In this document: positions 7,581 through 16,959 of the stretch, piece by piece
Numbering within the stretch: the first letter of the stretch is position 1
Layout of the letters: each line of letters opens with the position of its first letter
From: an uncultured Dorea sp.
GTDB taxonomy: Bacteria > Bacillota > Clostridia > Lachnospirales > Lachnospiraceae
Direction: 5' to 3'
Length of the DNA: 64,000 nt
Assembly: GCA_910577685.1 (NCBI GenBank)
Contig: CAJTOH010000003.1
Span: forward strand, 77,911 to 141,910
Notes under the pieces: generated by a model
What the model was told of the DNA's origin: nothing
Seen by the model: the letters and a program-made list of their open reading frames with translations, nothing else
Database searches by the model: none
Position numbers and translations under genes: made by a program

Positions 7581-8381
7581 ATGAGTAGAGAACAAGAACG
7601 AATTAGAAAAAAACTGGAAAAGAATCCGGTTGCTGAATGTAATAAAATCCAGAAACGGTTTTATCCGGGGTTGTTTTCAAAATTTGCCGGGGTAAAAGAT
7701 CCGCGCCATCAGGGCTATATTGATTATTCTGTAAAAACTATGCTAGGAACGATCTATTACAAATGTATCGGTGGGCTTTCGAGCATGCAGGAAATGACGA
7801 GAAAGTTCAATAACGAAAAGGTAGTAGAAAACCTGTATACTTTTTTAGGGGAACATGGGCAGGAATACATGCCGCATGGAGTAACGGTAAATGAATTTCT
7901 TGAAAGGTTGAATCCTGAGGAACTGGAGAAGATCCGGAAGGATATCGTCTATTCCATGGTCAGACGAAAAACATTTGAGCAGGCAAGAGTCCTGAAGAAG
8001 TGGCAGGTGATCGTGGATGCCACAGAGCTGGATGAGGGATATAAGCAAAAGAACGAAAATTACTCAAGCCGCTGCTATAACAGAGTGGAAAAGACTGAAT
8101 TTACGAAATACCATAGAAGTGTCTTAGAAGCGAAGATTTATTTTGGAAATAATCTTGTGTGCAGTATGGCATCGGAAACCATCGAAAATTCAGAGGAGTA
8201 TGTAAATAAAAGGGATGAAGAAGTTAAGCAGGATTGTGAAAGTAAGGCGTTTGTCAGATTGGCGGAAAAAATAAAAAAGAAGTTCCCAAGACTTCCCATC
8301 GTAATAACCGCTGATGGCCTATACGTTACACAAAGGGTATTGCAGATTTGTAAAAAATACAATTGGGACTACATTAGATAA
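7581..8381 (+). pseudogene. DDE transposase, truncated before its last catalytic residue
   Basis: A GAGGG site precedes ATG 7581. The 266 visible residues include FSKFAGVKDPRHQGYIDYSV, VIVDATELDEGYKQK (first Asp) and IVITADGLYVTQRV (second Asp), characteristic of IS4-like DDE transposases of about 450 residues. The reading ends at KKYNWDYIR where the family normally continues toward the catalytic Glu. The next bases belong to a serine recombinase, so a deletion or insertion fused two unrelated genes at about 8381. It is inactive. Confidence 0.75.
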
Positions 8382-8871
8382 GGTGCTGACCGTTACGGCG
8401 TACAATGCCAGGCAGAAAGGATGGGCTATGCCGGACAACCTGTATCAGTGGTGTGCCAAATCTGTTGCCGGAATACTGGAGCGACAGGAATATACCGGCT
8501 GTACCGTCAATTTTAAGACTTATACCAAGTCCTTGAAATTTAAGAAGCGGATGGAAAATCCAAAAGAGAACCGACGGATATTTGAAGATACGCAGCCGGC
8601 AATCATTGAGTGGGGACAATGGGAACGGGTGCAGGCGTTAAGAGCGAATAAGCGCAGGCCGACAAAGACGGGGAAAACCAGCATTTTCTCCGGCCTCGTC
8701 TACTGTGCCGACTGCGGCGCAAAGCTCTATTACTGTACCTGCAATACCTATAAGGATGATTCACAGGATCATTTTGTCTGTTCCAAATATCCGTTTTCTT
8801 CGAGAAATCCGTTGTCCGAGATCAGAAGCTCTTGCGGTAATTCGAGGAAGGAACAGCTATTGCAGTTTTGA
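8382..8871 (+). pseudogene. Large serine recombinase, internal fragment
   Basis: Starting around VTAYNARQKGWAMP, the peptide covers the Recombinase domain (WCAKSVAGILERQEYTGCTV) and the zinc ribbon (IFSGLVYCADCGAKLYYCTC, then FVCSKYPF with its further Cys). This is the middle of TnpX/Tn4451-like large serine recombinases. The catalytic N-terminal serine domain is absent, and after FSSRN the match fades into degenerate sequence up to the stop at 8871. It is debris of an integrative element. Confidence 0.75.
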
Positions 8872-8976
8872 AAAAGGGCTGTTAATAAGGTACGATTTTC
8901 GATATAATAAAAGAGCAAACCAATATGTTCCTACATACACTGAGATACTGCAGAATATATCAGGGAGGTGCTGCGT

Positions 8977-9201
8977 ATGGCACAGGTAGCGGAATTGTTG
9001 CTTGAAGAAGGAAGAGAAGAAGGAATAGAGAAAGGGAGGAAAAAGGGACGGCGGGAAGGAATATTTTTGACGGGGAATATTTTACAACGGTTAAATGCGG
9101 ACCCGGGCACGACAGACCAGCAGATTGCGCAAGAGCTTGGATGTACCGCCGAAGAGGTAAAAGAGATTCGGGCAATACTCGGCAAACTGATAGGTTCATA
9201 A
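8977..9201 (+). pseudogene. C-terminal remnant of an Rpn/PD-(D/E)XK transposase-like protein
   Basis: GGGAGG lies upstream of ATG 8977 and the frame encodes 74 residues: MAQVAELLLEEGREEGIEKG, a run of E/G/R/K repeats, then LNADPGTTDQQIAQELGCTA. The glutamate-glycine repeat followed by a short helical tail is the usual C terminus of Rpn-family and related PD-(D/E)XK proteins. The nuclease core is missing. The good ribosome binding site means a peptide may still be made. Confidence 0.5.
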
Positions 9202-9230
9202 AGATTTACAGAAAAGAAAGAGAGGTTATT

Positions 9231-10865
9231 ATGAAGTTTCAGTACAAGATTGTATCTTCTATGTGCAAAGTATTTTCCGGCGGAGAGAATGTAAAAGAGC
9301 TGGAAGAAAAGAGGCTGTCAGGCCTTAAGGGGGAAACGCTTTCATACCAGATCGCATATTATTGGGGCGGCGACAGGAAGGAAAGGGGCGGCGTAACCGT
9401 GCTGTCCCCAATTATGGACAGGGTGCATGTCCGTATGGTTAATTTGGCGCCGTGTGAGTATCCGTGCCATATGGAGCGGGACAGCGGATATCTTGCCACT
9501 GAGCCGGGAATGTATCCGGATTGTCTGAGCGAGATTCCGGAGCTTGGATTTCCGCTGGTATCCGGCCAGTGGAGGTGCCTGTGGGTTGATGTGGAAACAG
9601 ACGATGCATTGGAGGCAGGGGAATATCCTGTGAAGCTTAGGCTGGAAACAGACGGTGAGGTTCTGGGTGAAGCGGAGTTTACATGTGAGGTTCTGGACGC
9701 GGGGCTTCCGAAGCTGCCGATTCGTTATACGGAGTGGTTTCACAGCGATTGTCTGGCAGATTATTATCAGGCGGAGGTATTTTCCGACAGATATTGGGAG
9801 ATCGTGGAGGCGTTTGTACGGTCGGCTGCAAAGCATAAGTGCAACATGCTGCTGACGCCTGTGTTTACGCCGCCCCTTGACACTGCAATCGGAGGGGAGC
9901 GCCGTACGGTGCAGCTTGTGGACGTAGTCGTTTCGGAAGGGAAGTACGGTTTTGAATTCGGGAACTTCCGTAAATGGGTTCGTATGGCGTTGGATTGTGG
10001 GATAGAATATTTTGAGGTTTCCCATCTGTTCAGCCAGTGGGGAGCGAAGGCGGCGCCCAAGATAATGGCGGTAAAGGACGGAACATACCAACAGATTTTC
10101 GGATGGGATACGGATTCCGCAGGACAAGAGTACCGGGAGTTCCTGCACCAGTTTCTTACTGCGTTCAAAGCAGAGTTAAAGGAGCTTGGAATTGACGGCC
10201 GGACATATTTTCATATATCGGACGAGCCGGAAAAGGAGCATATGGAGAACTTCCGTAATGCATGGGAAGGCGTGGCAAAGGACCTGGAAGGTTTTCAGGT
10301 AATCGACGCGCTGTCGGATTATAGTTTCTACAAAGAAGGCCTTGTAAGGCAGCCGGTCTGCGCCGTGAACCATATAGGGCCGTTTCTTGAGGAACGCCCG
10401 GAGAAGCTGTGGGGTTATTACTGTACGGCGCAGTATGTGGATGTGACGAACCGGTTCATTGTACTGCCGGGATTCCGGACCCGTATTCTTGGGGTGCAGT
10501 TATATAAGTACCGGCTTGATGGGTTCCTTCATTGGGGATATAATTTCTATAACTCGGAACGTTCTATGTATCCGATCGATCCCTACCGTTGTACGGATGC
10601 CGGCGGGGCGTTTCCATCCGGGGACCCGTTCCTTGTCTATCCCGGAAAGGACGGGAAACCCGAGGAATCTATGCGCCAGATGCTGATGGATGAGGCGATG
10701 TCGGACTACTGCGCGTTCATGGCGTTGGAGAAACTGGCGGGAAGGGAGAAAGTTCTGGAGCTTATAGATGAAGAGAAGGTTACTTTCGATGAATATCCGC
10801 AGGATGAGTCTTATCTGCTTGGGCTTCGCAGGAAGGTAAATCAGGCGATTAAGGACGCGCTGTAG
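9231..10865 (+). CDS. DUF4091 domain protein (putative glycoside-hydrolase-like)
   Basis: The start MKFQYKIVSSM at 9231 follows AGAGAGG; an upstream in-frame start at 9141 would overlap the preceding remnant. The 544-residue protein has an N-terminal beta-rich part (QWRCLWVDVETDD, GEYPVKLRLET) and a TIM-barrel-like C-terminal part with RYTEWFHSDCLADYY, FEVSHLFSQWG, FHISDEPEKEHMENF and LDGFLHWGYNFYN. These are typical of DUF4091 proteins, thought to act on carbohydrates; the DEP motif would place acidic residues in the barrel. No signal peptide is visible, so it is cytoplasmic. The substrate is unknown. A strong terminator follows at 10886. Confidence 0.8.
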   Translation: MKFQYKIVSSMCKVFSGGENVKELEEKRLSGLKGETLSYQIAYYWGGDRKERGGVTVLSPIMDRVHVRMVNLAPCEYPCHMERDSGYLATEPGMYPDCLSEIPELGFPLVSGQWRCLWVDVETDDALEAGEYPVKLRLETDGEVLGEAEFTCEVLDAGLPKLPIRYTEWFHSDCLADYYQAEVFSDRYWEIVEAFVRSAAKHKCNMLLTPVFTPPLDTAIGGERRTVQLVDVVVSEGKYGFEFGNFRKWVRMALDCGIEYFEVSHLFSQWGAKAAPKIMAVKDGTYQQIFGWDTDSAGQEYREFLHQFLTAFKAELKELGIDGRTYFHISDEPEKEHMENFRNAWEGVAKDLEGFQVIDALSDYSFYKEGLVRQPVCAVNHIGPFLEERPEKLWGYYCTAQYVDVTNRFIVLPGFRTRILGVQLYKYRLDGFLHWGYNFYNSERSMYPIDPYRCTDAGGAFPSGDPFLVYPGKDGKPEESMRQMLMDEAMSDYCAFMALEKLAGREKVLELIDEEKVTFDEYPQDESYLLGLRRKVNQAIKDAL

Positions 10866-10885
10866 AATAACTGCGGGGAAGGTAT

Positions 10886-10914
10886 GGCCCGGGGATTGGC
10901 CCCGGGCCTTTTTT
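10886..10914 (+). terminator. Rho-independent terminator
   Basis: GGCCCGGGG / CCCCGGGCC stem with a five-base loop and six T, 21 bases after the DUF4091 stop codon. Confidence 0.9.
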
Positions 10915-10927
10915 GCGCCCGGGTGCG

Positions 10928-10964
10928 CCCCTTAATCTCCGTCTGGCCGGCGGAGATTAAGGGG
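10928..10964. terminator. Second hairpin between convergent genes
   Basis: A perfect 14-bp stem, CCCCTTAATCTCCG (10928-10941) with CGGAGATTAAGGGG (10951-10964), lies just past the 3' end of the minus-strand AraC gene. It lacks a T run on either side, so it may stabilise 3' ends rather than terminate by itself. Confidence 0.5.
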
Positions 10965-10970
10965 CTTTAG

Positions 10971-11923
10971 CTAGGTCGCGGCGCGCGCAGGAGTTACCGC
11001 ATTCAGGTTATTTTCTGTGAAGATCTTCGTAGAAGAGCTGTACTCGGAAGGAGACATTCTCGTATACTTCTTGAACTGCAAAGAGAAATACTGGTAAGAT
11101 GAGTAATTCAGGGCATTTGCAATTTCTGTGAAAGAATAGCGGTTTTCACGTATCATCATCTTTGCGGTATCTACCTTGAGCCGTGAAAAATATTCTATAA
11201 CTCCGCAGCCCTCGTATTGGTGGAATAAGCGCTGGAGTTGGGATTTGCCGATGATGTTGTCGCGGCAGATATCGGAAACGGTCAGCCGTTCATGGACATG
11301 CTTGTTCAGGTATTGGGCGATCTGGTTCATCCGTGTTATATCGCTGTTTTGGGTATTCATCCGGGGGGGGGGGTGGAAGGAATAAAGTGGGTGTTATTCT
11401 GGGGCGCAAGGCGGCGGAAGATGTTAATCAGCATTAGTTCCAGGGAAGTCTTTATGATCTGCTCGCTTCCGAAATTCGTCTGGGAATAGCGGTTGAGCTT
11501 GCATACCAACGGGTTGTTCAGCGGGGTATAGAAGGTTCTTTTGGCTTCTGCAATCAACTGTCCCAGATAGAAGTTCTCGGTAGTGTCTATGGTGATGATC
11601 TGATTCTCGAAGAAACCCATGCAGGGAGCGTCGCATTTGAAAGAAATGACAATAAGGTTGGGCGCGGCCTTCCCATCTGCCCTTAAGGCGTGGAATTCAT
11701 TCGGTTTGTGAAAAATCATCTCGCCCTTTTTCAAAGATATGGTCTGCGTATTGGCGGTGACTTCAATGTTGCCGAAATCTACGAAAAGCAGTTCCCAGAA
11801 GTCGTGGGATTCGCCTTCATATATAAAATCCTTGGAATATTCAAAATAATGGATGGAATAGATATCCTTGATGGATATTTCTTCTCTCAGCGTGATGCTT
11901 TCGTATGGGGGAGTGTTCGTCAT
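10971..11923 (-). CDS. AraC-family regulator split by an 11-C tract (phase-variable or frameshifted)
   Basis: The minus-strand start is MTNTPPYESITL at ATG 11923. The N-terminal cupin reads SHDFWELLFVDFGNIEV, GEMIFHKPNEFHALRADG and then FIPSTPPPG, ending at a stop right after a run of 11 C. In the next frame the tandem helix-turn-helix domain follows: LNKHVHERLTVSDICRD, IGKSQLQRLFHQYEG, SFTEIANALNYSSYQYFSLQ, KKYTRMSP. One extra C (12) or two fewer (9) would restore one 317-residue protein. As given, only the ligand-binding half is made unless slippage occurs. It points away from the 12247 gene; its targets are unknown. Confidence 0.8.
11363..11373 (-). repeat. Homopolymeric C tract inside the AraC gene
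   Basis: Eleven consecutive G on the plus strand (C on the coding strand) at the boundary between cupin and DNA-binding domains. Such tracts slip in replication and are classic contingency switches. It is also a common place for assembly length errors. Confidence 0.9.
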
Positions 11924-12076
11924 GGTAAATATATTCCTCCCGCGGTATATGAGCGTCCTGTCCGGAATCCGGAGGCCATGCATGCAGTGACGGCATGGTC
12001 GGGGTTCCGGGCTGTTTAAGATAATTTTACATAAAAATAATGAAATTAACAAGTGTTTTGGATGTGGAGATGGGGT

Positions 12077-12122
12077 AAATAATTTCCGGATTTACTTAAA
12101 ATGGTAAATCCGGAAGTTATTT
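12077..12122. promoter_or_regulatory. Long palindrome between divergent genes; rest of 11924-12246 has no gene
   Basis: Nineteen-base arms (12077-12095 and 12104-12122, core TTCCGGATTTAC / GTAAATCCGGAA) pair with a single G-T wobble around an 8-base loop. There is no T run. It sits about 150 bases upstream of the AraC start and 125 upstream of the 12247 gene, so an operator or structured leader is possible. Confidence 0.5.
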
Positions 12123-12246
12123 ACAAGGAGTTACTTATTTTTTTACGGACGCCGCCGATATAAGTAATAGAACATAAATATGATTTTCTTAGCACGCTAG
12201 TGCAATGCTGTACTAGATCATGGAAAGAAGAAAAGGAGGAAATACC

Positions 12247-12888
12247 GTGAAAATCAATGACCTTTACTATCAGAATGTTCAGGCACCGACTGGCTATGCT
12301 GCAAATACGAACAACGTAGCGGCGGCAGATAAGGCGGCACAGGAGCAGAACAAGGATGCGGTAAGCGCCGTAGATAAGAAGAATCCTCAGACTAATACGG
12401 ACCGCGTAGAATTCAGCAGCGACACAAAGGTAACGAATAAGATGAGCGATGCAGAGAGAGCTTCTCTTGTACAGAGCTTGAAGGCTGATCTGGATAACCA
12501 GATGGCTCGTTTCACGAATATGATGACCCAGATGTTCCAGAAGCAGGGAATTACGGGAATAAGCGCGAATGGCGACGACATGTGGAGGAAGATTGCCAGC
12601 GGCAACTTCACAGTAGACGCGCAGACGAAGGCTGAGGCTCAGCAGGCTATTTCAGAAGACGGATACTGGGGTGTAAAGCAGACGTCACAGAGAATTTTTG
12701 ATTTTGCTTATGCGCTTGCAGGCGATAATCCGGAGAAGATGAAAGAGATGCAGGCAGCAGTGGAGAAGGGATTTGAGCAGGCTACTAAGTCATGGGGCAA
12801 GTCGCTTCCGTCTATTTCACAGGAGACGCACAGCGCAATCGGCGATCTGTTCGACAGCTATTATGAGAAAGCCGGAGTTTCCAAATAG
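12247..12888 (+). CDS. Conserved protein of unknown function with ISEDGYWGV motif
   Basis: GTG 12247 is chosen because AAAGGAGG lies seven bases upstream; the ATG at 12220 lacks one. The 213-residue protein starts MKINDLYYQNVQ, has a polar low-complexity region to about residue 60, then helices with MARFTNMMTQMFQKQGI, AQQAISEDGYWGVKQTSQRI, FDFAYALAGDNPEKM, VEKGFEQATKSWG and LPSISQETHSAIGDLFDSYY. The last half is a strongly patterned motif shared with small cytosolic proteins in diverse bacteria (I recall some labelled hydrogenase-4 component G, a name without functional support). No membrane segment or catalytic site is seen. Confidence 0.6.
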   Translation: MKINDLYYQNVQAPTGYAANTNNVAAADKAAQEQNKDAVSAVDKKNPQTNTDRVEFSSDTKVTNKMSDAERASLVQSLKADLDNQMARFTNMMTQMFQKQGITGISANGDDMWRKIASGNFTVDAQTKAEAQQAISEDGYWGVKQTSQRIFDFAYALAGDNPEKMKEMQAAVEKGFEQATKSWGKSLPSISQETHSAIGDLFDSYYEKAGVSK

Positions 12889-12919
12889 CAGGCTCGAGGC
12901 GGAATAGTTTTAATGATGC

Positions 12920-12953
12920 AAGGGAATGGGACTAAGAACCTGTTCCCTTTTTT
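12920..12953 (+). terminator. Rho-independent terminator
   Basis: Stem AAGGGAA / TTCCCTT extended by GG/CC pairs, followed by a T run, 31 bases after the 12247 gene. Confidence 0.8.
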
Positions 12954-13091
12954 GTGTTAATATAGAATTAAAGGTTAGATCATATGTAAATAGGCCGATA
13001 TTTATTATAAGAGGGATATTCACGGCTGTTTTGGTTAAGAGTAAAACAGAGGTCTATGAGCCTGCAAGTTAGGGGTTAAAGGGGGATATAC

Positions 13092-14747
13092 ATGCCAAGG
13101 GTTAAAGAAACAGGAGGAGATTCGGCTATGCCTGCGGCTGCGTCCGTTGCGGCAGAGAGCAGGATGGCAAGAAAGTGCGCGCAGATGGAGGCGGGGCAGG
13201 TACTGATCACAGAAGCTGCCAAACACGCGGCAGAGGTGAAGGAGAATCTGGATAAGGAGCGGGCGGACAGGAAAGCAAAGCAGGAAGAGGAGGGCGGCAG
13301 GGACCGTACGGAAGAGAAGAGGGATACGCCTGAACTTTCCAAGCAGAGTAAGTGGTTCGGGATAGAAGGGAAGCTTCTGAAGGAGGCGGATATCAAATGG
13401 ACTCTTGAGATGGAGCAGGAATTGTGGAATGCATTTCAGGCATGGATGCCTTCGGGCGACGGGCATCTTTCGGCGGAGCTTCAAGAGTTATCCAAACTCT
13501 ATCTTGCGCTTCTGGAAGCGATTCTTACACATACATTGGGAGAAGAGCAGACAGCCCAGATCGAACGGCTGAATGAAGTATTGTCCCGGAAGCTGAATCT
13601 TTTGCTGGAGGAAGACCTGAATGAACTGTTGGAAATGTTGGAAAGAACAGGGCAGAAAGAGGCTGTTAGGGTTGTAAAATCCAGCATATATAAGCAGACC
13701 ACGGGCGAGTCGATTTCCCCTAAGGCTGCGGACAGATTTTATACACGGGGTGCCATGAAGACCGGGGGGAACACCCGATACTTTATGCCGGAAGCACAGA
13801 TGCAGGAAGGAGGGGGCGGCAGGGGAAAGAAAGGTATGTATACCGCTTCTGTCCAGGGCGCATCTTCCGGAGGTCTGTCCGCAGCATCTGAGGAGGAAGG
13901 CAGAATCTACAGTGTGACGAAGGGCGGGAAGGTCCGTATCAATCAGGAGTACGACGCTCCCAACCGTTCGGGAGAGCAGCAGATTAACCAGCGTAACAGG
14001 GCGTTAAGCAAAGCAGGAAAAGAAAATTCCGGGACATCCGTCATTCCCGGCGGGAAGGCGGCGGTTACCGGAAAAGAACTGGAAAGGGCGAACAGTTTTG
14101 CGGCCCATATCGGCGGCAGCGGCAGCTTGCTTAAGAATCCCGGGATCAGCGCGAAGAATGAGGAGGTGACAGGACTCATTGCGGCGCTGACGTCTATCAA
14201 GGGGCAGGTATATGCGGAGAGTTCCGGGAAGAACAGCGCGTTGAAAGTTCCGGTTAAGAGCGCCGTCAACCAGATGGTAGACTTTTACCTGTCACAGAAG
14301 GGCGTCTATAAGGTATATCATTACACGACCAATGTTTACGAGAAGACGAAGAGTCCCCAGAAAGCGGCGGAAGAGGGGCTTCGGTATGCATATAAGATAT
14401 TTATGGAGAAAAAAGAGGATTCCGTATATCGGCAGCAGGAGGCATATTCAGAGCGGGCGGGTTTCTTCAGGACGCTCGTGGAAAGTCAGAATATGCAGGC
14501 AGACCTAATCAGAGGGATGAAGTTATTAGAAAGCAACTGGCGTGAATTCCTCAAGGCGATTGGGGAAAGCGATAAAAAAGGAATCGTGTTTACCATGCAG
14601 AAGCACAGCCCTTGGGCGCTTTTGATGGAGCCGGATGAGCTGAGAAAAGACGGGAAGAAGGGCAGGGAGCAGCTTATTTTAGCAGAAGCCGCCTGCGTGG
14701 CGGTTTTGGCAGCCGTTTATCTTTGTTACCGGCTGTTTTTCGGGTAG
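13092..14747 (+). CDS. Large unknown protein with a C-terminal membrane anchor
   Basis: I do not recognise this 551-residue protein. The start at 13092 has GGGGG seven bases upstream; MPAAASV at 13128, with GGAGG, is an alternative. The N terminus is rich in Ala, Glu and Lys and probably coiled coil (HAAEVKENLDKERADRKAKQ). It is followed by helices (LEMEQELWNAFQAWMP, LSAELQELSKLYLALLEAIL), a Gly/Ser-rich linker around residues 235-310, and another helical region. It closes with a single hydrophobic segment (AEAACVAVLAAVYLCYRLFF). There is no signal peptide, so it is a tail-anchored type protein facing the cytoplasm. It is followed 27 bases later by a 110-residue gene. Confidence 0.6.
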   Translation: MPRVKETGGDSAMPAAASVAAESRMARKCAQMEAGQVLITEAAKHAAEVKENLDKERADRKAKQEEEGGRDRTEEKRDTPELSKQSKWFGIEGKLLKEADIKWTLEMEQELWNAFQAWMPSGDGHLSAELQELSKLYLALLEAILTHTLGEEQTAQIERLNEVLSRKLNLLLEEDLNELLEMLERTGQKEAVRVVKSSIYKQTTGESISPKAADRFYTRGAMKTGGNTRYFMPEAQMQEGGGGRGKKGMYTASVQGASSGGLSAASEEEGRIYSVTKGGKVRINQEYDAPNRSGEQQINQRNRALSKAGKENSGTSVIPGGKAAVTGKELERANSFAAHIGGSGSLLKNPGISAKNEEVTGLIAALTSIKGQVYAESSGKNSALKVPVKSAVNQMVDFYLSQKGVYKVYHYTTNVYEKTKSPQKAAEEGLRYAYKIFMEKKEDSVYRQQEAYSERAGFFRTLVESQNMQADLIRGMKLLESNWREFLKAIGESDKKGIVFTMQKHSPWALLMEPDELRKDGKKGREQLILAEAACVAVLAAVYLCYRLFFG

Positions 14748-14774
14748 CGTACGGCTTGGAAGGAGAAAAGCATT

Positions 14775-15107
14775 ATGGAAGCAGTGAATTGGAAGATATT
14801 TGAAGAGTTCCGTCCCCATGCGGAACCGGAGATGCTTGAGGATATCCGGTTATTCCTTGGTGTTGAGGAAGGCGTAAGCGAATGTCGCGTCGAGACGGAT
14901 GAGAGCCGGAAGATTTATGTCAATATATTACTGGACAGATTTTCCTATCTATTGGCAAAAAATGTATTTTTACATCTTTCTGAGTTTATGAGGCACAGCT
15001 ATTTTAACGTCTACGTCTGCGAAGAGATGGAAGAGAGGGTGTGTTACCGCTTCATTACAGGGCTGAGCGGGAAAGACGGGGTTAAGATGGAGGTTGTGAT
15101 CGGGTAG
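14775..15107 (+). CDS. Small cytosolic protein of unknown function
   Basis: GGAGA lies ten bases upstream of ATG 14775 and the gene is 27 bases after the large unknown gene, so they probably form an operon. The 110-residue product (MEAVNWKIFEEFRPHAEPEM, RKIYVNILLDRFSYLLAKNV, HLSEFMRHSYFNVYVCEEM) is an alpha/beta protein without membrane segments. No family recognised. Confidence 0.55.
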   Translation: MEAVNWKIFEEFRPHAEPEMLEDIRLFLGVEEGVSECRVETDESRKIYVNILLDRFSYLLAKNVFLHLSEFMRHSYFNVYVCEEMEERVCYRFITGLSGKDGVKMEVVIG

Positions 15108-15216
15108 CGGACGATACCGGCGGCCGTTTGTTTGCCATGGCGCTGTCCGGCCTGTGTGAAGAAGGACGGGTATGAACTGCCGTCCGCTGCCGTAAAATCC
15201 ACACAGACCTTCCGGA

Positions 15217-16959
15217 TTATTTTTTTAAGCCGTATTCCCGAACAATGTCAAAGGGTGCCGGTCCAACGTCAAGCACGGCCTTGTGGAATTTTTTTTGTGA
15301 GAAATCATCTCCCCACGCCTCAAGGGCCTCTTTTTTCATCTCAAGAAATTCCAGATATCCGATATAATATTTCAGATAATTTGCAGGATCAGCAATAATC
15401 AGGTCGTATATTTTCTCAATCGTGTCCGTATCGGTAATCCCATAGCTCCGGAAGAATGAAACAGCGTCCAGAAGAGTCCACCCTTCATAGTGGATCCCCA
15501 TATCGGCCAGCGCATAAAGCCCGAGGATTATGGAGGTATTTTTCTGCATAAGCGTTGCCTGTTCCTTGGAGACAGGGGCGTAATAGTAGCTCATCATCTC
15601 GGTGTAGGTCGCCCAACCTTCAACATAACCGCCGTAGTTCAATAGATTCCGGATGAGATCATGTTTCCGGCTCGCATAGTAGGTGGTCTGGTACAGATGT
15701 CCGGGATAGCCTTCATGGGCAAGGGTCGTAAAGAGTGAAAGGTCATCCGGCAGATGTCCCTGATTGATGTAAATCACATTATCGGAGGAATTGTCAATCG
15801 CAGGAATCATATAGAAAGCAGGACTTAAGTATTCCTCCATGGATTTCTGGACATATTTGATTTCCGTGTTGACTTTGGGCGGTTTTGGGAAATTGTCCGC
15901 CAGTTTCGTTTCAAGGTCTGTCAAGATTGCTTTGGGATCGGGATTTTCCAGAAGGATTCCCTGAGTCTTGAACAGGTCGGAGGAAACGGAAGCCCCTTCT
16001 GCGGTGGGAGAAAGGATTTTCTGCATGTCCGTGAGATCCGAAAACATCTGGCCTTGGGTGAGCTGCTGCAATTCCGGGATGCTCCTTGAGGAGCCGGTCT
16101 CGGAGGCGACGGTCAGTTCATAGTATTTTCTTCCGTCGGGCAGATGGCAGAGTCCGTTGTTGTTCTTTCCGGTTTCACGCAAGGCGGCAAGGCCGTCTTT
16201 GAGTTCCGCATAGGCCGGGAAAATATAATTCTTGATATGTTCGGAATTCGTTTCTATGTAGGCCTTCTTGGTTTCATCAGGCAGGTCTGCGCCGGCAATC
16301 CGTTCCTCGAAGGAGGAGTAGAGATAGTTCTCGTCGGCCATATCGATGAACGCCTGACACTCCGTTATGATGGCGTCGGCGGAGTAAGACGCCATGAAAA
16401 GACCGGATTCGGACTTTGCACGTTCAAATTCCAGAATAGACCGGAAATATTCAGGAGCCTTGGTCAGCAGTTCCAGATAGGTATCAATGTCTGTTTGGTT
16501 GTAGAAACGATATTCAGACAGCAGAACAGGAAGCTGGGCCTGCGTTCCGGTCATGGGCGCCAAAGGCTCCTCGTAGAGGGCATACGGGGCAAGCTCATGG
16601 GCGGAATCCATATAATCTTCAAGAATATCGTAGGTCAGCTTGTTTTTTTTCGATAAACGGCTGCGGTCGAAAGAGTGCAGTACCGCGAGCGCGTTTTCAG
16701 CAGACGCGCAGATTGCCGCGGTGTCCGTGGTGCAGTACCCGAAAGTTACGGGGGCATGGTCAATCCCATAGGCTTTTGGGTTCTTTAGAGTGTAATGTAA
16801 TGAAATCGTGCTTCCGGCTACTTCCTGACAGAAGAGTTCTTTCGTGTAGGTTTCAAACCGCTGGTTTTCATGTCCGCTAAAATGGCGGAATAAAAAGACA
16901 GACGCAATGAGAGCCGTCAGGAACAGGGAGGCGATGAGTACAGAGCGTTTTTTTGACAT
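15217..16959 (-). CDS. DUF885 metallopeptidase-like protein, membrane-anchored
   Basis: A 580-residue minus-strand protein. The N terminus KRSVLIASLFLTALIASVFL is a signal anchor with no lipobox Cys, placing the rest outside the membrane. The C-terminal half carries FTTLAHEGYPGHLYQTTY, the HEGYPGH metal-binding signature of DUF885 proteins (a zincin-like fold related to M32 carboxypeptidases), plus YVEGWATYTEMM with the downstream metal-ligand Glu and YYIGYLEFLEMKKEA near the end. Length matches the family. It is likely a secreted zinc-dependent peptidase; the substrate is unknown. It stands alone, convergent with the 13-15 kb genes. Confidence 0.85.
   Translation of the reverse strand: MSKKRSVLIASLFLTALIASVFLFRHFSGHENQRFETYTKELFCQEVAGSTISLHYTLKNPKAYGIDHAPVTFGYCTTDTAAICASAENALAVLHSFDRSRLSKKNKLTYDILEDYMDSAHELAPYALYEEPLAPMTGTQAQLPVLLSEYRFYNQTDIDTYLELLTKAPEYFRSILEFERAKSESGLFMASYSADAIITECQAFIDMADENYLYSSFEERIAGADLPDETKKAYIETNSEHIKNYIFPAYAELKDGLAALRETGKNNNGLCHLPDGRKYYELTVASETGSSRSIPELQQLTQGQMFSDLTDMQKILSPTAEGASVSSDLFKTQGILLENPDPKAILTDLETKLADNFPKPPKVNTEIKYVQKSMEEYLSPAFYMIPAIDNSSDNVIYINQGHLPDDLSLFTTLAHEGYPGHLYQTTYYASRKHDLIRNLLNYGGYVEGWATYTEMMSYYYAPVSKEQATLMQKNTSIILGLYALADMGIHYEGWTLLDAVSFFRSYGITDTDTIEKIYDLIIADPANYLKYYIGYLEFLEMKKEALEAWGDDFSQKKFHKAVLDVGPAPFDIVREYGLKK

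Noticed and set aside
12969..13001. Sigma-28-like promoter (TAAA and GCCGATAT) before the 13092 gene
   Set aside because: The spacer is 21 bases, whereas flagellar sigma factors require about 15; no flagellar gene is nearby.
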